Numbered from the stretch's first letter, positions 26,180-37,507 are shown. The stretch is 64,000 nucleotides of DNA from Echiichthys vipera (GCA_963691815.1 OY829663.1:2628302-2692301), one strand, 5' to 3'. The notes: a model not told the origin generated them from the letters alone. Numbers and translations: made by a program.

Positions 26180-26512
26180 TTCATTCATTCATTCATCTTC
26201 AGCCACTTGTCCCTGTCAGGGTTGCTGGGGGGGCTGGAGCCGATCCCAGCTGACATCGGGCGTGAGGCGGGGTCCACCCTGGACAGGACGCCAGTCTATC
26301 ACAGGACACATAGAGACGAACAGAGACAGACAACCATTCACACCTACGGGTGATTTAGAGTCATCAATGAACCGAACACCTGCACGTCTTTGGACTGTGG
26401 GAGGAAACCGGAGAACCCGGAGAAAACCCACGCAGACACGGGGACAACATGCAAACTCCACACAGAAGGGATTCAAACCAGGAACCCTCTTGTTGTAAGG
26501 CAGTCGCAGGGC
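26180..26512 (-). mobile_element. SINE family A, copy 6, with exact 12-bp target duplication
   Basis: Nearly full length on the - strand, with the ATTC tail at the left and the tRNA-like head at the right. ACTTTCTATCCA is present on both sides (26168-26179 and 26513-26524), an exact target-site duplication that marks a relatively young insertion. Confidence 0.92.
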
Positions 26513-26524
26513 ACTTTCTATCCA

Positions 26525-27508
26525 GTCATCCTAAAATAAAGCAAATACATATATGCAACACCAATATGAATTCAAAATTGAACATTTCTTCTGAAAAAAG
26601 ACAAAATTATGATTGAATTGATTCTTTATCAGCAGGACTTTCCACTCCGTGTCACAGGACGCCGCGTGAGCGACACACTGATGAAAGCAGCAGTCCCCCT
26701 TCGACCTTACGCGAGGTGCTGTTTTCAATAAGTCGAGAAGGAAAAGAGTTGACTTCACTGAAGCAGCTCCTCGGTATCAAAAACATGATTCATGTTGTCC
26801 ATACGCACAGTTAACGACACGCAGCAGTGGCCAAGAGGAAAAAGCTGCCCTTGTTTTCCAGATAGAAATAGGAAATCAACTTACGACCTTAAACAGCGGA
26901 GGGAAAGAAAATAAAGACGAGGAGGAGAGGAACAACACAAATAAACAAAGCAACAACTGTAGTAACAGTGACATGCGTGTGCTGTTACAAAACCATGACA
27001 CAGAGTCGGCCTTTGTCACATTTTTAGATCTTTACTCTGGCAGAACCGTTGATTGATGAGGATTGTTTGTTACGCGCAGTGTTTGCGTGTCTTAGTCTTC
27101 ATTTGTCACCCTAATATCGATTCATAGGGATAATTAGCGGAAAAGAAACCCAGGCTCAAGTGTTTATAGTGCAAGGGGAAGAGGTTTGCTGTGGAAACTG
27201 GTCTAAGAACAGGATTTAGTCCTACATTTCATCAGGTACCAGACACGGTTTGTCGTGCTTGTTGAGGCAAGAAGGTGTGAAATCTTTGTCTGCGATTGTT
27301 GGCAGAGTTTAAATCTAAGCTTCAGCCTGAAGAGCAATGATCGAATCGTTCTGTCTGCTTCTTAAAGGAGATGAAAAAGGTGAAAGCTGAGATCAAGTGT
27401 GATGATTCGGACGAGGTGAAAGGTAGATGCTAGATCACACCTGCTGGACATGTGGACGTCAACACAAGCATACCGTGCCGGCACCAACAGATGGACTGAG
27501 TCACATTT
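26525..27508. other. Intergenic, nothing recognised
   Basis: No exon or shared repeat recognised. Confidence 0.5.
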
Positions 27509-28012
27509 GTGACGAAAAGAGAGCTGAGCCGGAAGGCAAAGCTCTCAATCTACCGGTCAATCTTCGTTCCTACCCTCACCTATGGTCATGAAAGCTGGGT
27601 CATGACCGAAAGAACGAGGTCGCGGGTACAAGCGGCCGAAATGGGTTTTCTCAGGAGGGGGGCTGGAGTCTCCCTTAGAGAGAGGGGGAGAAGTTCAGCA
27701 TCCGTGAGGAACTCGGAGTAGAGCCGCTGCTCCTTTGTGTTGAAAGGAGCCAGTTGAGGTGGTTCAGGATCATCTAGTAAGGATGAACCCTGGGCGCCTC
27801 CCTAGGGAGGTGTTCCAGGCACGTCCAGCTGGGAGGAGGCCTCGGGGAAGACCCAGGACCAGGTGGAGAGATTAGATCTCCACACTGGCCTGGGAACGCC
27901 TCAGGATCCCCCAGTTAGAGCTGGTTAATGTGGCCCGGGAAAGGGAAGTTTGGGGTCCCCTGCTAAAGCTGCTGCCCCCGAGACCTGACCCCGGATAAGA
28001 GGCTGAAGATGA
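27509..28012 (+). mobile_element. RTE/Rex3-like LINE, 3' part, copy 2 (broken frame)
   Basis: The longest RTE copy here. 27509-27721 translates to the C-terminal end of the polymerase protein, with LSIYRSIFVPTLTYGHESW and RSRVQAAEMGFLRR-type words typical of RTE elements. A frameshift then separates it from the last part (27720-27980), which matches copy 1. The 3' end is cggataagaggctgaagatg. It has no endonuclease and no catalytic core of the reverse transcriptase, so it is a dead 5'-truncated copy. Confidence 0.88.
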
Positions 28013-28500
28013 GACATATTGAAGTTCCCCACATAAACATGAAAGGGGGGTTGAATGGTAAAATGAGGGAGTAACTCTTCCTCCGGTGCAGTAGGTGGCG
28101 CTCCAGCAACATGCAGCTGCTCTGAATGCGGCTTTTTTACACCTTCAACTTTGTCACAATCACAAACGGAGGGAAAATGGCCGACTTTAGGACAGAATTT
28201 AAAAAAAAATTGTCGTAATTGGTAGTGATGTTAGTTGCCATGGCGAAGTCCTCCCTCAATTTAAAGGGAACGCTCTATTGTTGTTGTTTTTTCACGTTTT
28301 CGGCGCCGTTGCTCGCTGGTTTATCGTATTTCCGGGTCAAAAGTCACTGGAGTTGGGAGGGGATCTATGAGTAAAAGCTTAGCCTGGGAACAGACTTCGC
28401 TGTAACTTTACTATGATGCTCTTCTAATGTTGAGTAGGGGTCTCAAAAATACGGTATGGATTTAAGTCTGTGAATGTTCTCATTCGCCCAGGTCGTCGTT
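28013..28500. other. Intergenic, nothing recognised
   Basis: No exon or shared repeat recognised. Confidence 0.45.
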
Positions 28501-28735
28501 ATCCTCAAAGCAATTTCAGTCCAAAGCAACTGGACTTGGTTATTTGTCTAGGAAGACGTTTCACCTCTCATCCAAGAGGCTTCATCAGTTCATGTACGAA
28601 ACTGACCAGGACCAGGACCAGGACCAGGCTGGGACTGGACCAGGACCAAGACCAGGACCAGGACCAGGACCAGGCTGGGACTGGCCCAACTATCTGGTGT
28701 GGAGATCCAGGTATTTAACCTCTCACAAGGTCGAT
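28501..28735 (+). repeat. Repeat R with GACCAG minisatellite, copy 3
   Basis: The conserved R block (caactggacttggttatttg, gaagacgtttcacctctc) is followed by an array of GACCAG units at about 28604-28690, then ggtatttaacctctcacaag. The array is the reverse complement of the CCTGGT array at 11495-11582, so both belong to the same repeat family. Confidence 0.75.
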
Positions 28736-29045
28736 GATGTCACTGGGACTAAAATTGCTTTGTACTGCTTTGGACTGTATGGCTTTTTAATTAACCCTTT
28801 TAAAAAAATGTATAAATCTTTACCACATGAATTCTCATTCAAGATGTGGTTTGATCCAGGCCTTAGCTGCAGGTCACGCAGTCTCTCTTTACATATGTTA
28901 ATAAGTGCAAAATAGCGCATTTATTGAACAAGGCATTGTTCTCGCTTCACATCCTGTAGCTGCAAAAACAATTACCAAGTTAAAGCATCTTATAAGGCAC
29001 TTATTACCTACATACTAGCTCTAAATATAAAGTGTTACGTGAAGA

Positions 29046-29581
29046 GGACCTATTATGCTTTTCTGTTCTGACCTACTGTATAAATGTAGTTTTAATGTTT
29101 TATAGTCATGTTAAACAACATTAAAGCGTCACATAATGAAGTATTTGCATTCAGACGTGAGCCCTGTCGACCGTCTGGGTCGGCTGTGCTCAGCTCTGAA
29201 TGCTAGCGTGTCGCTCGCTATCAGAGATTTCTCTGAATTTCCAGAATTGGTCTCCGTAGAAGAATCCTGACTTCCTGTTGGTCACGCTAAAGCACACAGG
29301 CTCAAACTGTGAGCTGTGAGTTCGGACACTTTTATGCTTTTTTTGTTGCTAGCTTATGGTAAAGGGGAGCGTAACACTTCCTGACACGCAGCATAAACAG
29401 TTGACCAATCACAGCAGAGCATACCAGCCGACCAATCAGAGCACAGCGGGCTCACACAGAGGTGCTGCAGCAGTGGACGATATGAGAAATATAACGTGTT
29501 TTTTAAAGATGAAAGCGTGTAAACGTGTCGTAGCTGACCTGAAAAATACAAATATGACCCTGTTAACTAGCATAATAGGCC
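29046..29581. mobile_element. Non-autonomous DNA transposon with inverted ends
   Basis: The left end gGACCTATTATGCT and the right end AGCATAATAGGCC form terminal inverted repeats of about 13 bp around roughly 535 bp of non-coding sequence. Similar ends are common in fish DNA transposons in my recollection; I cannot name the family. Confidence 0.55.
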
Positions 29582-31989
29582 ATGTAGCCTTAGTGTGTAT
29601 GACAGTACTATCACACAAACGTCGGAGCTGAACAATAAGTTAACAATGAAAGTCTAATCCAATCGTGACGCCCCTACGTATTACTGTAGATGTATTTAGA
29701 CTCTCAGTAGCGTTGATTGGGGATGTGGCTAAGCACCCTGAGCTTATTTCTAACTTTGAGTGTTTGTCATCAGGATATCTGAGCAGTGTTCGTGTTCGAA
29801 TGAAGCTGTGTTTCATGTGTGTTTTCTTGTCCAAGCAGCCGTTCGTTGATCGGGTTTCAAACTCCGATCCCATCCGTTATCGTCGTCTTTTATTCCCTTC
29901 AGTTGTGAGTCTTTGTTTGAAACCCAGCAGCAGAGCAGGTCGCTTTCAGAAAGTATTCTCACTTATGTAATTGTGTTAAATTCTTCAGTATAACAGCGGG
30001 CATGTGCTTGGATTTTGATCACATTTAAACTGATTTATTGGAAATGAGCAATGACTCAGACTTTCCTTCATGTGTGAGAGATCTACAGTACTTCCTCTGC
30101 AGAAGGGTGGTCTTGTGTGTTGTGCAAATCCGTTTGATTGGTGAGAAGGTTCCATGGCATCTGCCCAGCTATACTTGGACGTGTTCCTCGGTTTCAACAT
30201 AATTATTATGATGTAAAGTCTGCTCAGAAGGAGCAAAGGGAACGTCAACATCCTCCAGCTCTCAGGTGATATTCCTCACGGCCGACCTGATCTCGTCACA
30301 TGCCTGGGCCGGTTCCAGGAAGAGGTTTAGGGGCGACATCAGATCAAAAAGGCTCCCGTGCAGCAGGTAAATAATCAACGTCCACTTGGAGAATACAGGC
30401 CAGGAGGATATGACCAGCAGGACTGGGACTGGACTCTGAGCTCAGCTGTGAGGGCCCCGACCTCTCCAGACAGGGGGGAGGTGAACAGGGAAGAAGGTCA
30501 GTGCCAGGGGCCTAATCCGTTTCTCTGGCCCCTCTCTTCAGGGGCTGTTGTCAAGCCTCGGGGAAAGGCAACTGTATCAACACGATCTGGGGCTCCGCGT
30601 GGTCTCGTTCACCCAGACCCCTCTGAACAGTCACCGAAGCCGACTGTGCACATCGAGCAAACACGGGGACAAACAGCAGACGCTGAATAACTATCGCCCT
30701 CGGGGGGGCGGCTTTTTGGGGTTGCGAATGGAGTTCAGAACGGGTTGGAAAGAATGCTTCAAATGCAGGCACACGTGCAGACTCCCGTGGGGTATTTTGG
30801 CAATGGTACAAATACAGTCAAAGATAATAATATTGAGAGGCAAAGCAGCAGAACATACGACAGCAACGCAGTTATTCCAGTTAAGAAGTGTCTGAGAAAC
30901 AAAAACGACAACGCTTGTGTCATCGAAAACGTCTGAACTATGATGGATGAGGATGGCTGACATGTTTTCGGAGCATGCTCCTTTGTTATAATCCCATTCA
31001 AGTATCTGATGTCTGTAGTTGACACAACATCAGCGGGAGGTGGTGTTTCTATTGTAAGCCTTGCTGTTGTAGTTCTATATGTTCAGAAGAAAGGCTGTCA
31101 TCACGGCCGTATGGTGACAATAAAAATGGCATGTGGGCCTTTGCTGTAAACACTCGATCACAATGACATGACAAGCACCTCGGGTGTTATGGCAACACAC
31201 GCGTCAACATGCAGCCTTGGTCACCTTCCACTGCAGATGTATTTTGGTAACCCTCATATGATGATTGTAGTGTGTGTATTGTAGTGCCTCTTGACAGCTC
31301 AGTGGAATCATTTGTGCAGGAGTTGAATCCAGAGACCTGCTGTCAAAGGTTGGACTCGCGGCACAGTGTCGTCTGCTCCTCTCACATTTCTTCTTAAGTG
31401 CTGAGAGATTTTATTCCAAAATGTCCAAACTGCTCCGCACGTGCTGCACGGAGACGACCTCAAACATTAGCCCAGCGCTCGAGTGAAAAAAGACTCCTGG
31501 TGCTCGTGTGAGGGGGATTTTAAATGACACAGACATCCCTGAGGTGCCATCTGGAAGCCCATCACAAAAGAAGAGGATGCTTGCTGTGTGATGTGGATGT
31601 TTAGTCTCTAGACCCGTGGCACGTCTAGTTCCTTCGGGGCCCGGACGCATCAGTGTAAAACTCATTACAGAGCTATTCTGAAGACTTGCAGGTTGGGTTC
31701 AAGTCACAAGAGAGCAGATTGGAAGACAACGCTCAGGCCGACAGCGTCTCTGAGAGCTGACCAATGAGTTCAAACATTATTCTGTCAATGCTGTTTAAGT
31801 GCAAGGCCCGTGTGAAGCTAGTGGAGGTATTGGGATGGCAGTTTAAGTTGATCTAACACTTTCACTGAAATATTCTGATAAATATTGGACGGATTGCCAC
31901 TGAACTTTGCAGATATCTGACTTTTTATCTGGCACCACCATCAGGTCAAAGTTGTTATTTGTTCTTTGGGCCAAATAATAAAAGTAATG
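29582..31989. other. Intergenic, nothing recognised
   Basis: Several 80-115-codon frames overlap at 30358-31025 in different phases and strands, which is typical of chance open frames. No exon recognised. Confidence 0.45.
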
Positions 31990-31999
31990 GCATTCCCAT

Positions 32000-32315
32000 C
32001 ATCCTAGTGATAGACAGATACATCGGCCGGCCAATATTATCGGTCTTTTTGCGTTTTATAGGTGTTTCGGTATCGGCTGATGCGGCTGATGCGTTTGCCG
32101 ATAGTGTATTATTCCACAGGCAGCTCTGTGTCGCTGTAGACGCCTTTTTGAAGTTCAATAAATGTTCCCTTTTTTTAAAATTGAGACTCGTAACATTTGT
32201 TATCATCAATGTCTAATTTTTATGATGTAAATTGAGGGAGCAAAAGTAAAATCTGCTCCAAATTTCGGCTCAAGAAAATCGGCATCTGCCCTTAAAAATC
32301 GATCCCTAATCCTCA
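32000..32315. mobile_element. Probable non-autonomous DNA element (CGGCCGG-rich ends)
   Basis: Starts near gatagacagatacatcggcc and ends near aaaatcgatccctaatc, with repeated atcggc/gccgat words facing inward at both sides. This resembles fish MITEs whose ends read as gatcgaccgata-like words. There is no second copy in the window to fix the limits. Confidence 0.35.
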
Positions 32316-32491
32316 GTGTGAGCAACTCTTAGCTTGCTAACATGCTAAACTAAGATAAAGAACATGATGAACGTTATATCTGGTAAACATCGGCATGTTA
32401 GCATTTTCATTGTGAGCATGTTAGCATGCTGGGCATTAGCATTTCACTCAGGACAGCCTCTAAGGCCTCGTCCACATGTACACGGGGACTT

Positions 32492-32710
32492 TCACTCACT
32501 CATCTTCAGCCTCTTGTCCCTGTCGGGGTCACGGGGGGCTGGAGCCGATCCCAGCTGACATCAGGCGTGAGGCGGGGTCCACCCTGGACAGGACGCCAGT
32601 CTATCACAGGACACATAGAGACGAACAGAGACAGACAACCATTCACACCTACGGGTGATTTAGAGTCATCAATGAACCGAACACCTGCACGTCTTTGGAC
32701 TGTGGGAGGA
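32492..32710 (-). mobile_element. SINE family A, copy 7 (5'-truncated)
   Basis: Runs from the tail (tcactcactcatcttcagcc) to ctgtgggagga, where the match stops abruptly. The tRNA-like head and the start of the core are missing, as expected from a 5'-truncated retroposition. Confidence 0.9.
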
Positions 32711-34126
32711 CTCTCCAAATGGAAATGCAAAAACACAACGCGTGCTGTCAAGAGCATGCCAAAGCAACAGGCAGCGATACAACCCCAACCCTACAGCCAG
32801 TGTTGATCGCTTCATAACATTCTGACGCCTCTGTTCCTCAATTGAGCGTAAGAGTACGTGTATGTGTAAACACGTCAAATGAATTTGGTCTCGTTAGCCA
32901 TTGCACGCAATTTTGCCTCATATGTGACGGCTCACAAGGTCCGTTTTGAGCTACGACACAATCTTTTATAGATACCTGAGACAAAGTCTGAATTCACATT
33001 ATAATTCTATATTTAATGTGTCTGCCTGTGTACGGCATGTGTGAATATTTCAGTCAGAATTTCAGACATGAATGTTGTTGTTTTTAAGTCAAGTTCATTC
33101 TCGCGCTGGCCAAGTCTGAAGCATGTGACGTCTCCTGTCATATTAATGACCCGTGTCCAAGTCTGGAGTCTGCAGCTCTACCTCACACCCCTCAGCTGCA
33201 CTTGGCTGAGTTTGGTATGACAGTGCCACTGCGTGCGATCGACTTCCTACTGTTCAGCTCTCGGGTCAGGAATCGAGTCTGTGATCCTGTCCAGCCTCGG
33301 GAATCTGTCGTTACCAGTAGCTCTTATGTTCGAGGGTGTCTCGTTTAAGTCTCAGACCTCGGATGGATCCCAGAGGCCTGTCGTGACCCCAGGATGTACA
33401 GCAGGAGTTGCAGCAGAGGTTCTTGGCAGGGCCTGTGGTTCCCGTGCAACTGTTCGCTAATGACCGGCACAGCTGTGAGATCAGGAGGAAGCGTGTTGAA
33501 TAACGTAACATGGCAGGCCAGACTTTCTCTCTCTCTGACTAAGATCCAAAACATCTTTTTGTGTCTTTTAAAGCTTATTTCTTACATGTAATAGATCATA
33601 TTCTGTGCTTCCTTTATGACTTCCCCTAGACCGTCGTGCATATGACAAAGACACGGCCAAAAGTCAGGCCATGTCTTTTTTTGGCAGCTGTTCACAGACG
33701 TAGCATTTACGTGGAATGTAATATTTCCAGTATTAACTTGATTAAGACAACACCCTGAATAAGAGACTCATGCAAACAGCATTTTCCGATCATACCGACC
33801 CGACAAACGTTCTAAGTGAATTAAGACTTGGAGTATTTTAACTTTCTCTGAAGGGCGGATTAGAAACGCAGACGCTCATAATCGAGCATTAAATCACTGA
33901 CGTTTTTAATGGCGTTCTGGATCACACACGGCAAAGCACCTGTTACCAGATTAGCCCGTCAGGCACCTTTTAATCACGTTACACGGAATAATTATTAGAT
34001 AAATATTCGGCCCCATTCATCTGCATTATATCACCACAGAGATCTGCTGTTTATCAGGCTGTGGGGGTGTTTTTTTGCGTCACGGGGCGGGTTGTGAGTC
34101 TACCGTCTACCGTAAAAATAGACCAC
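32711..34126. other. Intergenic, nothing recognised
   Basis: No exon or shared repeat recognised. Confidence 0.5.
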
Positions 34127-34140
34127 AGTAGCAGAATGAT

Positions 34141-34288
34141 GTGTTTGGTTCATTGATGACTCTAAATCACCCGTAGGTGTGAATGGTTGTCTGTCTCTGT
34201 TCGTCTCTATGTGTCCTGTGATAGACTGGCGTCCTGTCCAGGGTGGACCCCGCCTCACGCCCGATGTCAGCTGGGATCGGCTCCAGCC
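34141..34288 (+). mobile_element. SINE family A, copy 8 (core fragment with flanking duplication)
   Basis: Starts inside the core (gtttggttcattgatgac) and ends at ggctccagcc, without the tail. It is flanked by AGTAGCAGAATGAT (34127-34140) and AGTAGGAGAATGAC (34290-34303), a likely target-site duplication even though the SINE is short at both ends. Confidence 0.85.
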
Positions 34289-34344
34289 GAGTAGGAGAAT
34301 GACATAAAATCGGGGGTTTGTGGTATTTTAATGACCTGTATTAG

Positions 34345-34606
34345 TGTCCCCATTTCCACTGCACAGTACACACTCTGCTCAACTCAACTCAACTTGCTCT
34401 TTTTTGGTTTTCCATCAGCAAAAGTTACTAATAACACCTGGTACCTGGCTCATGGCACTCCAAAGCAAATGCTCCCAGGTGGGTTGGTCCTCTCAGGGAG
34501 TCCCCAGAACCGTTTGGTCTGAAAACACCAAATGCCTGCAGTGAAAAATAAGATGTAGAAAAGGACCTGATACCAAACGTGAGTCAAGTCGAGGAGAGCC
34601 TTACCA
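34345..34606. mobile_element. Probable MITE with CTCAACTC/GAGTCAAG ends
   Basis: Left part ctcaactcaactcaacttgc followed by ttggttttccatcagc and cctggtacctggctc; right part gtgagtcaagtcgaggag. The two ends are imperfect inverted repeats. About 37 bp (34484-34520, containing cagggagtccccagaaccg) recur in inverted orientation at 41908-41943. Class unknown. Confidence 0.5.
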
Positions 34607-34701
34607 CATAGTGATGTAGTCGCTAACAGCCGGACGTGGCTAACAGCTATTAGCTCGGGGTAGTGCGGTGAAGGCATTAAAACGACTTTTATAACCACTA
34701 A

Positions 34702-35265
34702 GGGCGCACTCACACTGTCCTTCCGCACTGGGCCAAAACAGGTTTTCGGGTCAAGCCTAGTGCGTTTGACCAGTGTGAGTGCAACCGCTACGCACATAGC
34801 TGCAGCCAGCTGGCCGTCCACGGCCCGTCTGAGAGAGGTGGGCTTTTGTAAAGCACGTTTGCACATGTACGAGCTACAGCTGTTCTGAGGTCATTTCCTG
34901 TGCGCCTGTTGGGACGTAGAAAAAAGTAGGAGGGACCATGCGCGGACATTTCAAACAATGGCGGTGAAAGGTTCACGTTGGTGTGATGCGGAGGTGGAGT
35001 GTTTACTGCAGATTTGGTCGATGAAAAGATTCAAAAACAGTCGACAAGACGCACAAAAACTCAGAGGTCTACGGAAAGATCTGGAAACAAAGCCACGCAT
35101 CGCCATGACGTCATCAATGCGTGTGACGTGTTACGGCGTGATGACGTATAGGCAGCAAGAAGCATTCTCCGAGGCCCAGGTAGTGTGAGTACAAACGGGC
35201 CTGGAGGGGGGGACAAGGACCCTAAAGCACGGGGCACGGGACGGAAGGAAGGTGTGAGTGCGCCC
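34702..35265 (+). mobile_element. PIF-Harbinger-like element, copy 3 (complete)
   Basis: A 564-bp element with terminal inverted repeats GGGCGCACTCACAC (left) and its reverse complement (right), flanked by TAA at 34699-34701 and 35266-35268. A TAA target duplication is diagnostic for PIF-Harbinger. The host sequence ccactaatact...aaaataacagc is uninterrupted in foldback copies 2 and 3, which gives the empty site. It has a Myb-like frame but no transposase. Confidence 0.92.
34958..35188 (+). CDS. Myb/SANT-like short reading frame of Harbinger copy 3
   Basis: Seventy-six codons, starting MAVKGSRW and ending EAQVV just before the right-hand sequence of the element. The W...EV..LL.IW pattern matches the start of Myb/SANT-like proteins that accompany Harbinger transposases and help them bind DNA. 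The remaining helices of a full domain are not evident, and the frame runs on into sequence that may be non-coding. One residue differs from the frame of copy 1. I regard it as a truncated remnant. Confidence 0.35.
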   Translation: MAVKGSRWCDAEVECLLQIWSMKRFKNSRQDAQKLRGLRKDLETKPRIAMTSSMRVTCYGVMTYRQQEAFSEAQVV

Positions 35266-35295
35266 TAATACTACTCAAAATAACACCACACCCGT

Positions 35296-35452
35296 GCTGT
35301 CAGTGGCTGAGTGGTTAGAGCAGCCCCCCCCCCCCCCATGTAAAGAGGCTAAAAGTCCTTGAGGCAGCGGCCGTAGGTTTGACTCCGACCTGCTGCCCTT
35401 TGCTGCAAGTTTCCTCCTCTCTCTCTCTCACCCCATTTCTTGTCTGTCCGTA
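35296..35452 (+). mobile_element. tRNA-derived SINE-like segment inside foldback copy 1
   Basis: The head gtcagtggctgagtggttag has an A-box look and ggtttgactcc is a degenerate B box, followed by a CTCT-rich stretch. A C-tract lies within it (35323-35337). This pattern fits another fish tRNA-derived SINE; a functional tRNA is ruled out because no cloverleaf closes. Confidence 0.5.
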
Positions 35453-35600
35453 CTGCTTCGAGCTAATCACTGTTAGCCACGTCCGGCTGTTAGCGACTCT
35501 CTTGGATGTCTCCGTTAACAGTTGTTACACAAAAAAATGTGTCGATGGCTTATTTATGTATATAATGGGATGATTTTGCGCCGTAATTACACTTTAACTT

Positions 35601-36091
35601 ACCCATAAAACCAGTTTCATGTGTAAAAATTACAGTTGGATGAATTAGACAAAGGTCAGTAGATCATAACAGAAAGTTTATGGCTTATTTATGTAGTCGT
35701 GCGGACTGTTTGATGCTCACTGCTCCAGAGAACTGCGTGAGCTCTGAGGTCTTTCGGGAAAGGAAACTCTTATTACAGTTAATCACGTTTGACCTGAACA
35801 GATCCGCGGACTGAAAAGCAGCGGCACAACAGTCATATCAATATCTCTGCTCCGCGCTGTTGTCTTCCCACGGAAACACTTTCTGATTCATTCCTCTTTG
35901 ATAGAAATGATAGAAAGATATCCATCAGTGTCTGATATTCACCGGCGGTGCTTCGTTGTTTTAGCGATGAAAAGCATTTCTCGTTTGACTGGATCACGTG
36001 TGGGAGCATCAGGGCGCGGACGCAGACGCAGACTGACCTAATTGCTCGTGTATGTTTTGATTTTCGTTCTTGGCTTCCTGTTTTGACGATC
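35601..36091. other. Intergenic, nothing recognised
   Basis: No exon or shared repeat recognised. Confidence 0.5.
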
Positions 36092-36099
36092 CTCTGAAT

Positions 36100-36972
36100 C
36101 AGGGATGTCAAAGTCAAACACATCAGAGGGCCACAAAACAAATCTGCTACAAGCCGAGGGCCGGACTGGTTCAATGTTTATTAAAACATATTAAAAAGAT
36201 TGCATTTAACCTGTTGAACCAGGACCTGACACAGTGCACCGTATTTTATTTAATGATTAAATGAATAATCCAAGATTTTCTTATGACTTTAGTTATTTCG
36301 AGGAAAACATTTTCAACAGCCAAACTGAGAAGGTTCCAGGTTTGACTCCCTGCTGAGGCCCTTCTGTGTGGAGTTTGCATGTTGTCCCCGTGTCTGCGTG
36401 GGTTTTCTCCGGGTTCTCCAGTTTCCTCCCACAGTCCAAAGACGTGCAGGTGTTCGGTTCATTGATGACTCTAAATCACCCGTAGGTGTGAATGGTTGTC
36501 TGTCTCTGTTCGTCTCTATGTGTCCTGTGATAGACTGGCGTCCTGTCCAGGGTGGACCTCGCCTCACGCCCGATGTCAGCTGGGATCAGCTCCAGCTGAA
36601 TGAATGAATGAATTGAAGATGAATGAATATCAAGATAAAGAAGCACAGCTTTGTGAACGTGTGCTTCAAACACCCTCCTGTTCTCATCGTCCACCTTCCC
36701 TTTAGCCATTATTGGAGGGGTGGGGGGGCTGAACGTTGACATCTGCCCTGTATGCTGATGAATAAAGAAGCCGAGGCGGCCCACTTGGCGCTGCAGCGAG
36801 TTCGCGGGCTACTGTTGCATTGTGGGTAATGTAGTTTAGGTGCGTGAAAAACACCAGCAGGCGGCTGTGGCGTGCGGGCCGGTTCTAATACTAATCAAAT
36901 ATCATCCCGGGGGCCGAGATCATTCATTCACGGGCCGGATCTGGCCCCCGGGCCTTGACTTTGACACCCATG
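36100..36972. mobile_element. hAT-type non-autonomous transposon with 8-bp target duplication
   Basis: Terminal inverted repeats CAGGGATGTCAAAGTC (left) and GACTTTGACACCCATG (right). The exact 8-bp duplication CTCTGAAT is at 36092-36099 and 36973-36980. Eight-bp duplications and CAGGG ends are hallmarks of hAT transposons. No transposase is visible. A family A SINE sits inside, so the hAT element was there first. Confidence 0.92.
36326..36628 (+). mobile_element. SINE family A, copy 9 (nested in hAT element)
   Basis: Begins at the end of the head (gagaaggttccaggtttgac) and runs to a gaatgaatgaatg tail. A short deletion removes the segment between gctccagc and the tail. It lies wholly within the hAT element. 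Confidence 0.9.
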
Positions 36973-36984
36973 CTCTGAATGGTC

Positions 36985-37092
36985 CAATAAGAAGAAGAAG
37001 AAGAAGAAATCCTTTATTTGTCCCGCAATGGGGAAATTCATTTTTCACTCTATTTTTTTCATGTCACACACACACACACACACAGGCCCGAA

Positions 37093-37167
<75 letters not shown>

Positions 37168-37393
37168 ACCTATATACATGCAGTTAATGGAGAGATGTCA
37201 GAGCGAGGGGGCTGCCAGTGACTGGCGCCCCGGGCAGTTGGGGGTTCAGTGCCTTGCTCAACAGCAAGTGCCCAGGTGATGAACTGGCACCTCTCCAGCC
37301 ACCAGTCCACGCTCCATTCATGGTCCACACAGGGACTCGAACCAGCGACCCTCCGGTTTCCAGCCAAGTCACCTATGGACTGAGCTGCTGACG
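36985..37393 (-). mobile_element. SINE family B, full-length copy
   Basis: Read on the - strand: tRNA-like head (cagctcagtccataggtgac), a good B box (GGTTCGAGTCC at about 37340), the body seen at 246-482, a long TG tract (37094-37165 on the + strand as CA), then aataaaggatttc and a (CTT)n tail at 36990-37008. The A- and B-box spacing fits a tRNA-derived SINE, not a functional tRNA. Confidence 0.85.
37094..37165. repeat. (CA)36 microsatellite
   Basis: An uninterrupted CA run inside SINE family B; a shorter run lies at 37062-37084. The histidine/threonine-rich open frames here are translations of this repeat. Confidence 0.95.
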
Positions 37394-37507
37394 CGAAATA
37401 ACACGAAAAACCCTCAAAGCAAAGCTGTGATGAACCAAACTGAAGGTGTGTGTGTGCCACTTATGTCAGTTTGTCTTCTGTTATGGGGCTTTTTATCTTT
37501 TCCAGCC

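Larger units (their letters stand above)
34611..35600. mobile_element. Foldback element F, copy 1 (interrupted)
   Basis: Arms: left 34611-34701 (gctaacagccggacgtggct, attagctcggggtag) and right about 35455-35600 (gagctaatcactgttagcc, atgggatgattttgcgcc). The left arm is truncated at its outer end. It is interrupted by Harbinger copy 3 (34702-35265), and its central part contains a SINE-like tRNA head at about 35296-35452. Copies 2 and 3 at 42104-42718 and 55655-56231 lack the Harbinger insert. Confidence 0.82.

Noticed and set aside
37018..37279. Histidine/threonine-rich reading frames
   Set aside because: They are translations of the CA microsatellite inside SINE family B.
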